DNA of 64,000 nt from Sipunculus nudus (lineage: Eukaryota > Annelida > Sipuncula > Golfingiida > Sipunculidae). Below are positions 1 to 12,914 of the stretch, one piece after another (the stretch's first letter is position 1; each line of letters begins with the position of its first letter). The stretch spans positions 35,458,027 through 35,522,026 of the forward strand of contig CM049308.1 in NCBI GenBank assembly GCA_026874595.1. The letters are read 5' to 3'. Made by a program: the position numbers and the translations under genes. The notes beneath the pieces were generated by a model. It made no database searches and was not told where the DNA came from. It worked only from the letters and a program-made list of their open reading frames with translations.

Positions 1-977
1 TTGCCACCCCTACAGCCCTGCTCAGGGGTCTCCTCCGATTGTAATATAATGCCTCCTCCTACTGTAATATAATGAACTCGAGCCAAGTTCATATAAAAGC
101 AAAATCAAACATGGGGAGTTTCTCAGAAAAATATGATTAATCAGTCTTTGTAAGGAACAACAATTGGAGTGAGTACAGAATCCGGTCTACATTGGAGAAG
201 GTGGAAAATTAATCAAGTTTCTTGTATTTCTTTTTTTGTTCTGTGTTACTGGACCTTCGTTGTCTAAACTTGGTTGTAACTGCAATCTGAAACCTGAGAG
301 AAATATGTAAATTATAAGTACATCGAGAAAATGCAAAGATGTGGTCTGACTATTCAGAGAAAACCACCAAAAATCAACCAAAAATCCCTTAAAATCAACT
401 AAGCTCTTTGATATTCCTAAATATTTTTATTTTTTAACTAATAACTTGCATAAAGAATAAGATTAATATATGTAAATGAATACTTTACTTATTTCTCTCC
501 AGTCAATTTGCTGTTGGTAATGTTAGTAACCGATTTGGCCAACAGATGGCGATATACTACCCACCGTCAAAGTCCAAGACACCAAGCAGGCACTTAGCAG
601 AGTTGGGTTCTCCCACCAGTATAAAAATCATTTAACTGAGTTATAATTTTCATTATTGCCTAAAATATATTCCTATGTTTTAGAATATTTCTAAAAATAA
701 GTCATAAGTATATTAGACCTTCAAATTGTGAATGTGATATGTTTATGTAAATTATCTAACTTGTTATTTATTATTGTAAATAATACTTTTTACCCTATTA
801 ATCTGATTATATTATATTAGTTATCAGATAAAACAACTCAAATATTCTGAAATGTCAAAAAACTTTGTTGATTCCAAGTGTTTTGGTTGATTTTCAGTAT
901 TTTTCTGTGGTTTTGGCGATTTTCTGTGTTTTCAGTAGCTGTCTGTGTATATAGTCTGATCCAAAGATGTGATAACA
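1..977. other. Non-coding, repeat-derived
   Basis: Bases 160-360 are a diverged copy of 4748-4925 (the same GTACATTGAGAACATGCAA region). The rest is AT-rich with no gene seen on either strand. Confidence 0.5.
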
Positions 978-1045
978 GAATGGGATTGGAACCACCAACT
1001 GCACGCCCAGAAGCTATCTGTGTAACCAATTGTGCCATGAAGGCA
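978..1045 (-). mobile_element. tRNA-derived SINE head, degenerate copy
   Basis: It belongs to the same family as 4928-5003. On the minus strand ATGGCACAATTGGTTA, then CTTCTGGGCGTGCAG, then GGTGGTTCCAATCCC. The B box has one change. Confidence 0.5.
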
Positions 1046-1255
1046 AGTTGAAAGAGAGAGGAAAGCAAGAATATTTAAGTCCATTCAAACTATTATGACT
1101 GAATAACTCCGTAAATATCCACCAGAGGTCACCATGCTTCAGGGGTGGATTCTCCCAGGTGAAAAATGGTACATATAATAAAAAATTTCTGTTGGGGGCT
1201 GCAACCCTGAAACCCTCTCTAGAATTAGAAAATGGTAATTGAGAATGTGAAGCAA

Positions 1256-3583
1256 AACAAGGGACCCATTGGTCACGGCGCTCAGCTGTTATACATGATA
1301 AAAAAATATGATTTTGAAAAAGGCACATGCTGGTTTTGTGTGGTAATAAATATAAGCTGTATTATGAGTTGTGGTGTTTAGCTTATGTATGATTTTGATA
1401 GTTTCTGTGGAGACAGGGAAGAGATTGAATGCATTTATTTTATTAACAAATTGAGTGCTATTGTCATACAGATTTTGACTTGGCCATATAACTGATAAGC
1501 AGCAAATATAAGATAAGAGTTTAACTAATTATTAAAATTTAATAACAAATATTGTGCCAAATATAATTTTGATTAAAAATAATAAGAGAACCATATGATT
1601 TTTTAAAATAAAATATAACTGAAATGATTATTAAAATAATATTATAGAATATATTCATGAATGCATTCATGTATACATTTTGAAAGTATTTGAATACTGG
1701 TATTCAAATACTTTAATTTTTACCTGAATTCCCATTCTTATGCAAGAAATTTTATAATGGAGTAAATATTCATATTCGTATTCAAATACATTTGCAAAGT
1801 ATTCGCACCATGTCTGGCTGAGCTTAAGTTTGAAATTTTTGCAAATGCAAAATATGAAAAATATTCTATTGTAATGTTTTCATTTATATAAGCATATGAG
1901 AAGCTAAGAGGAAAGGGGCCCTCCTACTTGGTTATATAGTAAAGTTCTAAATATATGATTGCAAACTAATACTCTGACAAGACTGTCATGAAGAAAAACA
2001 GTAAAAGTTTTGAGATACTGTGATGCATATGAAAAATTTACAGGTGGACAGGCAAGTGGACAGAATGGACTAATACCTTTATTTCACTTTCAAGGGAATA
2101 ATGCATTTAAGTTTATACATAAGCCTATTTTTTAGCATATCCACTTTTTCCATTAATAGTTTTTATCTGATTCATTTTTTTATTTACAAGTTTTATAAAT
2201 TTGTAATAAAAAAAACTGAAAATATAAGTTAAAATATTAGAATTCTAAGTTGCAATCATTATATATCCAGAGTGTAGCTCATTCTTTGAATCCCTATTAA
2301 AAAGTTTTGCACATTGGAGTTTTCAGTACATGCTTAATTTTATTCACCGAAATAAAATAAAAGATTCAGTAAATCTGATAAAATAAAAACATCTTTTCAA
2401 ATAAAGTATACACACTGTTGGTTGAATGAGGGACAAACAATATCATTATGCTAATTACAATCATATCAGCTATAGTTTATTACTGGAATTAATAGTCAAT
2501 TTCACACCTGGTGAAGTTTTACTCTTCTGAAGTAAAGCATTACTTATCTGATGAACATCCACACTTTCATAGCAATACACCACTTTGTGGACACAATTAA
2601 ATGTGCACTTTAATCATTGTAACCCTGGTGGTACAATACAAAATCTAAAATGTAGCACAGCCAAGATAAAATAAAATAGGAAATTAATAACATTCATCTG
2701 GTTAATGCACCATCTGGGGGGTGGGTGGGGGGGGGGGGAGTGCAGGGCATAGGGGAAGCCTGCTAGTAGTGGCCAAGCTGAGCCAAGGCAAGCTGCCTGG
2801 GGTGTGTTACATAATGCAAGTGAAGGCTATACTACTAGGTGGGCTAGATGTAAACAACACTTGACATGGTGTATGAAAACTTGAATAAAAGCTATTCTTT
2901 TCAAGCAATTACTTTGAAATTTCAAATTTTAAAAGATTAAATCCTTATGTATATATGCTGTGAAAATTAAATCAACAGTGCTAACAGGGAAAAAACGTGC
3001 CAATGCCAAAGTTGGACAAAATTTAAGATATTGATTTTTTATTTATGCTAATAACTTAAAAAAATTTGCAAAATTGAGATCTAATTTTGGGTAAACAATT
3101 GAATCTTGATTAAATAAAGTTATATTCCTGAAAAAAAGTCTCCAGCTTCTGCAATGCTCATGTAAAGTTAGCAAATATATTTCCTGATTTTTAAAAAATT
3201 GCATTATATTTAGGCCCATAACTTCAAAATAATACCCAATAATGAGCTAAATTTTGGAATGTGCATAGAAAATGTATGGAAGAATATGAATACTAAATAT
3301 GATCAAAAACAGATCAGTGGTTTTGATATTAAGCAGCCTTGAAGTGTAACATTGGCTTTTTTAAGGAAAACGGAGGTTTTTCCTTAATATCTCGAAGGAA
3401 CGAAGTCCTAATGACCCAATTTTCGGTATGGTAGGAGATTTTGGGGACATCTAATGGTATGCAGAATTTAGGATTCATAGGTCCAACGGTTTCAAAACGT
3501 GCCCTGTTTACGGATTGACGGACAGCCGGACGACGGACAAAGGACCACAACTATAGCTCAGATGACTTATAGTCAGCTGAGCT
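1256..3583 (-). mobile_element. HINE-like element E1 (minus orientation)
   Basis: Read on the minus strand it begins AGCTCAGCTGACTATAAGTC, forming a 13-bp near-perfect hairpin with ...CATCTGAGCT, and ends with an inverted CAGCTGAGCGCC, then a palindrome related to GACCCATGGGTC, then CCTTGTT. The interior matches the E4 copy, including the shared stretch near 2500-2850, and carries a G-run at about 2720. It has no coding capacity. Confidence 0.75.
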
Positions 3584-4740
3584 AATAAAAAGCAGACTCA
3601 TATTGCATAGTAAACCACAAAAGGAATAAATGAAATGGGGGCTGCTACCCCAACACCCATGCTCAAGTCCTCTTTTGATTTTTGTTTGTACAAAATCGGC
3701 ATAGTTTATGCATAAGGGAAACACAACACAGCGAGACATAAACAGTGATGGGCAGAACTATAGAAACCGGGCTGCAGCCTACCGCCGGGTGTCACATAAT
3801 AAATTGTTTCCTGACAAAGGCTGATATATATTATTTTCCTGAGAATTCCCATATTTAATTTTGCTCATAACTGGAGTCTATTATAATAGAGGAGGAGGGG
3901 TCCAGGGAACCTGGGTTCCCCATTTGAACAGGGGTGTGGGGCGGAGCCCCCACCTTAAGCTTAATTCTCCTGTTCAAATTGTGAATGGTTCCCCATTTTT
4001 GTGATAGATCGCGCTTCAATCGCAGATGTAAATGAACAAAACTTGCTCCTGCTGGTATCTCATCTTCACGGCTCACGGTGTAGGGCTCCAAGTCTAGAGA
4101 TCGAGATTGTAGGTTCCATTCCCGATTCAGGTGACTTCTGATGTTTAGTAGTTGTTTATGTTAGAAGAGTTGATATGAGTGTAGGGACATCTACAGGGAA
4201 AAGTAGGAGTTAAAATTTGGAATGAGAGGAGACAGTTTTATTTATATTTTCATGTTCCTTAATAGAAGCGAAGCCCGCATTCTATAGTGGCTCCCAATGA
4301 TGGGTTGATATGTTGGATGAGTTTGAGACGACAAGAAACAGCAAGTATATGAAGTCCACATATTAAAGACAGGAATGAATAGAATACACTTCAATTTTAG
4401 TTATTAAATTAAATAGACTTTTTAATGGCTTATGTCGAATATTACTATAATATTAGACCGTTTCAGCCAGTAAGACCCATCTTGGCTAGATGAAAATGTA
4501 GACCAGATTATATACTTGCAGCATTAATTTATGCATCAACCATTTTGACCAAGCGGACATGTAAGCCACAATTCATTATATGTAAAAGTAATTATAGGTG
4601 TTATAAGATTAGAAGTTGAGTGGAATTTCCCACACCCCAAACTAAACTAAAAGTTGCAGTATTTCATTGTTTATTATCATTTGCTTTAAAAGTAGGGAGC
4701 AGTCATCTCATCATTAGATGTGAATGTTTTAAATGATGAC
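3584..4740. other. Non-coding, mixed repeat fragments
   Basis: It contains an inverted fragment of the 613-bp unit near 4263 (AAGCCCGCATTCTATAGTGG) and a purine-rich stretch at 3890-3960. I see no coding sequence. Confidence 0.45.
4060..4130 (+). mobile_element. Possible tRNA-like SINE fragment
   Basis: GGCTCACGGTGTAGGGCTCC resembles a diverged A box and TAGGTTCCATTCCCG a diverged B box, about 35 nt apart. This is weak; it could be chance. Confidence 0.25.
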
Positions 4741-4927
4741 TTGCACTATTGGAGCGAGTATAGAAGCCGGCCTACATCAGCGAAGGTGGAAAATTAATTA
4801 AGTTTTATGGTGTGATTCTCTGTTCTGTGTTATTTTCTATGTTCCGTGACCTCCATGCTCTCACCTTGGTTGTATGTGCAATCTGAAACATGAGATAAAT
4901 ACGTGAAATATTAGTACATTGAGAACA

Positions 4928-5003
4928 TGCAACGGGATTCGAACCACCGACTGCACGCCCAGAAGCCGTCTGTGTTACTAACTGTGCCACAAAGGCAAGT
5001 TGC
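4928..5003 (-). mobile_element. tRNA-derived SINE head
   Basis: On the minus strand this reads TGGCACAGTTAGTA (A-box like), then about 35 nt, then GGTGGTTCGAATCCCG, a perfect B box (GGTTCGAATCC). It does not fold into a clean cloverleaf with an assignable anticodon, and it sits in a repeat also found at 978-1045, so it is a SINE head rather than a functional tRNA gene. Confidence 0.6.
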
Positions 5004-6170
5004 AAGCGAGAGAAAAGCCAGGAAATTTAAGACTATTCAAACTATTGTGAATGAATAACTGCGCAAATGTCCACCAGATGTCGCTGTGTTTCAGGGGTGG
5101 ATTCTCAAAGGTGAATAATAGTACATGTAATAACCTGTTTCAGTTGAGGGCTGGCTGCCCCCACACCTCTGCTAAAATTCTGAAATGGTAAATGAGAATG
5201 TGAAGCAAAATAAAAAGCACTTAAGCAGAATGTGTAGTAAAAGACCGTAGGAATAAATGAAATGTCAGCATAGTTTGAGCACAAGGAAACACAACATGGC
5301 GAGACATAAACAGTGATGGATGGATAGGGTAGTTGAAGTTGAGGTGACAAGAAACAGAAAGTATATGAAGATCACATATTGAGGACAGGACTGATTACAC
5401 TTCAGTTTGGAGCCACTATAGAACGCGGGCTTCTTAAGTTTTAAGTTATTGAATATTCTTTGATCGCTCATGGCGATTATTAAATGGTTCCAGCCAGTTA
5501 AGACCCATTCTTGTCAGATGCAAATGTAGGCCGGATTCTATACTTGGGCCGCACAGTTTAAAAGCGCACGCCCAGAAGCCGTCTGTGTTACTAACTGTGT
5601 CACAAAGGCAAGTTGCAAGCAAGAGAAAAGCCAGGAAATTTAAGACTATTCAAACTATTGTGAATGAACAACTGCGCAAATGTCCACCAGATGTCGCTGT
5701 GTTTCAGGGGTGGATTCTCAAAGGGAATAATAGTACATGTAATAACGTGTTTCAGTTGGGGGCTGGCTGCACCTACACCTCTGCTAAAATTCTGAAATGG
5801 TAAATGAGAATGTGAAGTAAAATAAAAAGCACTTAAGCAGAATGTGTAGTAAAAGACCGTAGGAATAAATGAAATGTCAGCATAGTTTGAGCACAAGGAA
5901 ACACAACATGGCGAGACATAAACAGTGATGGATGGATACGTTAGTTGAAGTTGAGGTGACAAGAAACAGCAAGTATATGATGTTCACATATTGAGGACAG
6001 GACTGATTACACTTCAGTTTGGAGCCACTATAGAACGCGGGCTTCTTAAGTTTTAAGTTATTGAATATTCTTTGATGGCTCATAGCGATTATTAAATGGT
6101 TCCAGCCAGTTAAGACCCATTCTTGTCAGATGCAAATGTAGGCCGGATTCTATACTTGGGCCGCACATTT
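4953..6170. repeat. 613-bp tandem duplication
   Basis: Two nearly identical copies begin GCACGCCCAGAAGCCGTCTG at 4953 and 5566 and end ATACTTGGGCCGCACA. Differences are scattered single bases. The unit boundary falls inside the SINE head, so copy two lacks the B box. Related sequence lies at 160-360, 3600-3760 and 4250-4560. Confidence 0.85.
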
Positions 6171-7185
6171 TATATGTGCTCTACATTGGCGACAGGAATA
6201 GCTAACACGTTATACCTGGCCTTGCCTGTTTCAACTGGATCCCGCAGCTGACATCGTTCGGTTTTCAGTTTTGATGCTGATGAAGGTGGCATATTTTGCC
6301 GTTACCAGAAAGACTCCTGAAAACCGCGATATACATCTCTACATCCCGACGTGTTTAACGCTGAAATATTTATTGCATCACATGGGGAATATTGTGAAGC
6401 TGCATAATCCGGCGTTGAAAATGAATGAGATTTTTTTATCCCCGCGTCATTCCAGAGATGCCGTCTAATTAGGAAATTTAGATTATTTATTTTACTTGAA
6501 ATCCTGTTTCTTGGATATTTCTTGGATATTATATGCTGTGATATATACCACATTGTTTTCTAGTCATTTAAATTTTGCTATACTCTGTGATATGCCACAA
6601 AGGTTTAGTCATTTAAACCATGATATACTCTGTGATATGCCACATACATTGTTTTTTTAGACATTTAAAGTAAACTATACTACTTTTTTTTTAATTATTT
6701 AAATTGATGATTTTTCTTTTATTCTTTTCTTTATGACGGATACAGTGTCTATAGTCATGACCTAGCCATTTATGTATTCCATGTTTTTCTGTATTTTTAA
6801 ATATGCTTTGTATGATCCGTCCTATACACACACTATTTCTAAAAATGTAGCAATACTTTTATGATTTGCAGTCCTTAATTATTTAGTTCACATCTATTCT
6901 TAACACTATTGATTGTAAATTACTACATTTTAATTTTATTCATATATCAGGTATTCCTTGTATGCCCTTTTCTCTTGTATAAATCTTGCTCACAATGGCC
7001 CCTATGGAAATAAGTTTATATTTTAAACGTTTTAGTGTTATCCTTGATCATGTCAGGGTGCTGTATTTTATGATGAATGTTCTTTAATATGAATGTATCT
7101 GACTACCTAAATAAAATTAATTATTCAATCAATTTAAAATTGTTATCAATGTATATTTTCACTGATGCTAAACTTATCAATCTTA
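6171..7185. other. AT-rich non-coding region
   Basis: A motif of about 60 bp (ACTCTGTGATATGCCACA) recurs two to three times at 6530-6650. The stretch 6720-7130 ends in AATAAAATTAATTA and could be an old retroelement 3' end, but no reverse transcriptase is visible. Confidence 0.4.
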
Positions 7186-7186
7186 A

Positions 7187-7187
<1 letters not shown>

Positions 7188-7230
<43 letters not shown>

Positions 7231-7552
7231 TCATATGAAGTTCCTGATCATTTGGAGATTTAAAAATAAATCTGACGGGTTTGGTTTGTGAATTTAAAGT
7301 AGATATAATTCTTACTAATTAATATCCACAGAAATAAGAAAAGATCTAATTCGCCTTCTCTGTAGTCTCAGTCACACAAAACTATAAAAAAATAAATTAT
7401 TATTATTATTATTATTTTATTATTAAAATAGTTATTTTTATGATCATATTTTATTATTTTATAGTCACACAAAACTATAAAAAAATAAATTATTATTATG
7501 ATTATTATTATCATTATTGTTGTTGTTGTGGTGGTGGTTATTATTATTATTA

Positions 7553-7603
<51 letters not shown>
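7188..7603. repeat. Microsatellites: (AT)n and (ATT)n
   Basis: (AT)n runs from about 7188 to 7226. ATT/GTT triplet runs fill 7395-7603 and include a 92-bp duplication of AGTCACACAAAACTATAAAA at 7371 and 7463. Confidence 0.9.
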
Positions 7604-7604
<1 letters not shown>

Positions 7605-9380
7605 ACGCTGATCCTCACAGAAAACCAACCAGACGTCTTGATAAAAGGGCAGATCTCGACTAAAACGTCAGATTTATCATCTCCTGATGTCCGTTACTGA
7701 TAATCGCGCTACAATCATATCATGGAAGTACTTTATATTATGCTATTTAAATTTAAAATTATATATACCGCAGTGTTTTGATAAGAAATTTAATTTGATC
7801 GTTTAAAAAGAAACATTTGCATGTTTAATTAGAAATATGGGGGAAGCGTTTATATTTAATTACCGTTTAATACATAATCGTTCTTTATCAAGGGAATTAA
7901 GTTGGTAAGTAAATAGTTAGAATAATACTGGCGATCATGCCCTGGTATGAACCTTGATAAGCTTGGATTCTAACTAACTTGGCTTGGTTAGAACATGGGT
8001 CACCTGGTCCCAGTAACCGATTTGGTCCTTGTGATCCACTGGGCCCTTCCCTACTATACCATGCATTTAAACCTGCTCCCTTTTGTTAAGTGATCAAATG
8101 TAATTAATCCGCAGGGGCAGATCCAGGATTTTGGAAAGGGTAGGGTCCAAACCCGGGAAGACTGCTAAGAAAGCTGAAGAAAGGCTCATCTGTTCCAGAA
8201 AGAGAGGGGTCCAGGCCGGAAAAAATGGGTTAAACCCCTAATATATAGGTTGCTACGGTTCAAAAGAAGTGGGTTTGGACCCCATGACCTGCCCCCCCCC
8301 CCCCACCCCCTGGATCCGCCACTAGTCCCACCTAAATAGCTGTTACTGACTTTAAGTGTGGCTGTATGACTGTACAGGAGTCAGTGTATACAGCACTGGT
8401 GATATATGAGAAGGGGTCTTTGACAGGCAAAGGGTTCATGTATCAAACATGTTAGAGGGAAGATTAGACAAGCATGCAACCCCTAGCTGAAGGACCCTAT
8501 ATTCTTTGTACGGGGGGGGGGGGGGTATTTTGAATGTCAGTACAGATGGATTAATTGTTACACAGATTCATTTCTGTTCGCACTACTTTATAGGCAAGTA
8601 TTAAAATTCGGTAAATAGTACAGAAACATTTTGCTAAAAAAATGTAATAAATTATAGTGAATTAAGGTTTAATTTGATTATTGCATGCATTATTATTTAA
8701 GTACCCTACAGTACAACTAAAATAAAAATACAAATCACAATGGAGTACACTACAGTAGTCATGCAGGGATTTGGTCAAATACAAAACCAATAAATAGAAG
8801 TCTTCTCTGTTCGGTTGAATACAGAAGCAAAGCGACATGGTCAAATAAAAATTCAAAAATGAACATAAAATTCAAAAACATGAAAAACGAATACTATTTA
8901 ATTAACTTAAAATTTGAATACTAGCGTTAAATTTTGGCCAGGGTCTTCAGAAGTCAAAGACTAACGTACTACTTATTTAAGTATCTAATGGAAATTAAGT
9001 GACAATAAGATCAACAAAGGTTCGTTTGTTCGCTGTCTTTGATTTGACTATACTTAATTCAGTCTTCATGTTTGTCTGATGGTAAACTCCCCTTTATTAT
9101 GTCTTTATATGTAAAAAATAGAAAGGAATCATCTTATAATCCACCTGAAGGTTTACTATTCCTTAAAAACAGAACACTTTTAAAATATTTGCACGTCTAG
9201 GCAGGCGCCGAATATAGCAATGAGATTTTCCACCCGTCATTTTAGCCGTCTGTCTGTACGTCCACCCAACACGCACTTCCCCGCGCATTTTCTGAACATC
9301 CATTCAATTGGTTGCCCTGAACCTTTGACCGAAGATTGACACCTACGAGAGGATGTGCGCTGAGTTGCAAAATGCATATC
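7604..9380. other. Non-coding region with G/C homopolymers
   Basis: Apart from the MITE candidate I see only AT-rich sequence, a C-run near 8291 and a G-run near 8512. No gene seen. Confidence 0.45.
8112..8326. mobile_element. Candidate MITE with GGATCCAG-type inverted ends
   Basis: CAGGGGCAGATCCAGGATTT on the left is inverted as CCCCCTGGATCCGCCACTAG on the right, after a C-run. The CAGGGG start suggests an hAT-type end. It is about 210 bp and non-coding. Confidence 0.45.
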
Positions 9381-9381
<1 letters not shown>

Positions 9382-9425
<44 letters not shown>

Positions 9426-9428
9426 TAG

Positions 9429-9482
<54 letters not shown>
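9382..9482. repeat. (AT)n microsatellite
   Basis: About 100 bp of TA repeats with one interruption. The open frame through it is low-complexity. Confidence 0.95.
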
Positions 9483-9485
<3 letters not shown>

Positions 9486-10349
9486 TACAAACACCACGCG
9501 GATAGTTGTGTTTACTGTATAATCAACAACAAGTTGGCTTAATTGTGAATGGTGGTAGCCCATTTATAAAATGAAGACCATTATGCACAGATTAAAAGTC
9601 AGTTGAGTTTATAAAGTATCCCTTTCCTAAAATAAATATATGGTAGGTATAAATAAAGACTTTTATATTTTTTTTTCTTGTTCAATTACAGGTACTGCCA
9701 AATGACTACAAACATACAGTAAAGTTCAGTATACATATGAATCTGTAGAGTATGTCTGACGAAAATTTAGAGGGTTTCATTTGGGAGCATATGCAGGGGA
9801 GAGGCATTCGCCTCCCCTATATATGATTCCAGGAGAATATGTACTAATATATACTCGCCCAAACAGCAGAGATGTCTTGACATAAAAAAAGTATCGCGTA
9901 ATTAAATATCGCGTAGTATCGTGCGCGCGTAGTATCGCGTAACTTGAGTCTGAGTATATATAATTCCAATCTATTAGTCAGTTTTATATTCAGACCTTAA
10001 TTATAAGTACTCATGTGAGCCTGCATATACATATTAGTTCCTTTAACTTGCAATTCTTGATTTTATTTTTAACTGTGTTGCTACAAATCTGTTTCTACCC
10101 AATTTAATAATGCGCTTAATTGCCTTATCAAAGCATAGCATTTATACGTACTCAGGCTTATATACGTGCTGTTATATACTAGAAAATTCATAATAGCTGT
10201 ACGTTACCATGCACAGTCGCTGAAAATTTGCATGTTTATGTATTGGCCACTCTCATATATATATATATACTCTCTCCTGCATATTAATCCCATGGAATGC
10301 ACTTTTAATGTATATATTTCCTTTTCATATAATGTAAGAATATATATAT
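9483..10349. other. Non-coding; TATCGCGTA cluster
   Basis: Nothing gene-like. TATCGCGTA occurs at 9892, 9907 and 9933, with a variant TATCGTGCGCGCGTA between, a CpG-dense patch in AT-rich DNA. Confidence 0.5.
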
Positions 10350-11296
10350 ATTGCCAGACGACCGCCACCATGCATTTTGGGTGTGTAGGCGCCGTTAATT
10401 ATGGCGGGACGGACTGAAATGTAATACGTGATCATATATTTACTTTGAAGTCACAGTTTTCTACCCCAGGTTAAAATTGCGAGGATTGCCCGATAGGAGA
10501 TAGCTAGAAATAATTAGTCTGGAACAAAATTTAAAAAATTCGATGTTTATGTTTCAGATCTTTAAAATACCTGAAATACGTTTTATATAAATTATTTTTC
10601 TAGTGATAGCAGTTTTGGAAGTTTTTGAGGAATATGTAACTGTTAAATGGACGTCATCGCACGTATTTAAAATTAATTTGCCATGGAGTCAAAATTTTAT
10701 TTTTTTAGTTGTATTCTTTATGGTAAAGACCGGTTGCTTATTAATATTCATGTCATTAGCATACGTAACCCGCCGAAATTAAAGAAAGGCGGTTTAAACC
10801 ATTTGTTCCAGCAATGCTTGCATCCTAAAGATATTTTTCGTGAATAATATACGGGAATTATATTTATTTTGAATAAAAGCCCGTTATATATCGAAATAAC
10901 TTGTGGGAAGCATACTGGAAATTTCCACCGAAGATTCCCGAACGATGACGGCATGGCGCATCTCTACCAGTTCCAACCGGTCATAGTAAATACACCCATA
11001 GACTGCATGGCTGTTTTGGCAACTTCGCATCATTTGAAATAAGGTAAGATTGTAAAGGGGAATGGACCAAAAAGCGGCTGGAAGTTCACTATCATCTTGT
11101 CTGGCGTGAAAACTAACGGAAAACCCTCGGACGCTTGAATGTATGGGCGCCGCCATATTGTTTTTACCTCGGACCTATATAAACAACAGGGAAATCCAGA
11201 CGTTGGTGCACGTGCACCCTGCTTACCGCCAATCATGATTTCCTCATGACGGTCCGTGCTCTACCAATTTGAATAGTTTTCTGGTGTTGTGAGACG
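10350..11296 (+). promoter_or_regulatory. Candidate XPO1 promoter and non-coding first exon region
   Basis: This stretch is richer in CpG than its AT-rich surroundings. It contains TATATAAA at 11176-11183, a GCCGCCATATTG motif at 11150 that fits the YY1 consensus, CCAAT at 11230, ATGGCGG motifs near 10400, and a donor-like GACG|GTATGT at 11296/11297 that could end a non-coding exon spliced to 21176. Several signals read equally well on the minus strand, so a divergent promoter is possible. Nothing here proves transcription. Confidence 0.3.
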
Positions 11297-12914
11297 GTAT
11301 GTGCGTTTACCACCCTATTGTCGAAATAACGGGGACTATATGCACAAAAAATAATTTTGAACTATCAGGATGGAACCATGAATGTTTATTCTGTCATCAA
11401 ACCTGCTCGTCCAGGGCACCAGTTTTCGCTCACCTGGTTTTCTGTCACCAGGTCATTTGGGCCGTTGTTCTTGCATTAGTAAATATTTTGCGCTCACACT
11501 AGTGTGAGTAGTAACAGGACTGCGACAGGGGAGAAATCGGCATATGGACAATTTTTTATTTCCTCGTTTAAAGTGCAGGGGTGATCAGTTTCTGCAACAT
11601 CTTCTATTTATGAAATGTCACATTGTCAGTCTCATTTAGTATGATTTTCACAATGACATTTGAACTGAAGACAGTGAAGTTAATTGAAAATTTATACAGT
11701 AACAATGTTTTGCCTCCTCCCTGGCTGTGAACAGCATATGCCATAATTATAAATATAGATAATTCTCAGCAGCTGACTACCACATATCATCGACAGGATT
11801 TAACCGGATTTGACTGGATTTAAATGCACTCTATAGTATGTTCCACATCCCCTGTCCACCTAATTTTTATGGATTATCTCTACATGAGAGAATCTTCCCA
11901 AACAAAATTTGCATCATGACATAAAGAGGCAAAACCGTAATTTTGGTAGCTTACATACTCGCTGTATAAAAATCATTTACTTTACAGCTGTAACCACTAA
12001 TTGAACAAATCTTTTGATTATACTGTACTTGGTGCACTTAATGAACATTTAGTACACAAATATCATGTTTGTGAAGTATGGTGCCATACAATTAATAAGC
12101 TCTCTTACTGTGCTTGGGTGTACTTAGTGGACTTTCTGTAGATTTGAATTTCATGTTTGTGAATGTATGGTGTCATACTCTAGTTGCTGCACTTAATGGA
12201 CTTTTATTAAACTTGCATATCATGTTTGTGAACAGATAGTGCCATACAGTTAATAAGTTCTATTAAAATATACTTTAGCAAATGACATCAGTATTATTTG
12301 AAAGGAAAAAGGCATGTTAACTTGCATAAGCGTGAATTTATGCCGTAAAAACATCTTTGAAGTGATCCTCGTATAAATGTACCTGTACCTAGGTACTTTC
12401 TAAAGTACCTGTACCTAGGTACTCTGTGAAAATCAAGTACCTGTACCTGTACCTGGCCAATTCACAAGTACCTGTACTTGTACCTAGGTACTTTCACTTG
12501 TACCTGGCCCCAACCCTGATATGGATATAAAGTAATGTGACATAACCGTGGAGTGCATGCACACGGAGGATACAAGTCTCACTGTAAACAGAGGTTGGCA
12601 GCTCTTGATTGTTGGTGCCTTTCAGTATGTCAAATCTATTATGACTTCATCACTATTCCCTTATATGCCCATTTCACAGATTAGTGGCAATATGTCGTTA
12701 CAGAATAGACTAGTTACTCATTAAATGATTTCTAAATTGTTTACAGGAAAATGACATAAGGTAGGCTATTATTTCCATAATAGTTAATTTTTTTCCTCTT
12801 TCTGCCCTAAGGTCAAAAAGTTTTGACATTCTATGATTCGAAAAAAAATTATCTGGTAAAAAACAGGTGGACAGGGGTGTTAGTATGGATTAAGGTATTA
12901 TTTTTTGTGTTTTT
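11297..12914. other. Non-coding; diverged tandem and palindromic patches
   Basis: An ~85-bp unit (CATGTTTGTGAA...GGTGCCATAC) recurs about three times at 12030-12260. At 12380-12505 GTACCT is repeated many times, with the palindrome GTACCTAGGTAC three times. No exon seen. Confidence 0.5.

Noticed and set aside
4928-5003. Functional tRNA gene
   Set aside because: A and B boxes are present but no full cloverleaf or anticodon can be assigned, and related copies are dispersed as in a SINE.
5600-5962. 120-residue minus-strand open frame repeated at 5105-5350
   Set aside because: It is duplicated with the 613-bp repeat, interrupted in one copy, and has no recognisable domain.
6480-7130. LINE 3' end
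   Set aside because: It has a poly(A)-like AATAAAATTAATTA end but no coding remnant or second copy to support it.
7368-7628. Open frame rich in Ile/Thr
   Set aside because: It is a translation of ATT/GTT microsatellite, not a gene.
9242-9490. Open frame of alternating Tyr/Ile
   Set aside because: It reads through the (AT)n tract; low complexity.
10884-11156. Minus-strand open frame starting at ATGGCGGCGCCC
   Set aside because: The start context looks gene-like, but the downstream sequence shows no domain and no confident splice partner; kept only as a promoter hint.
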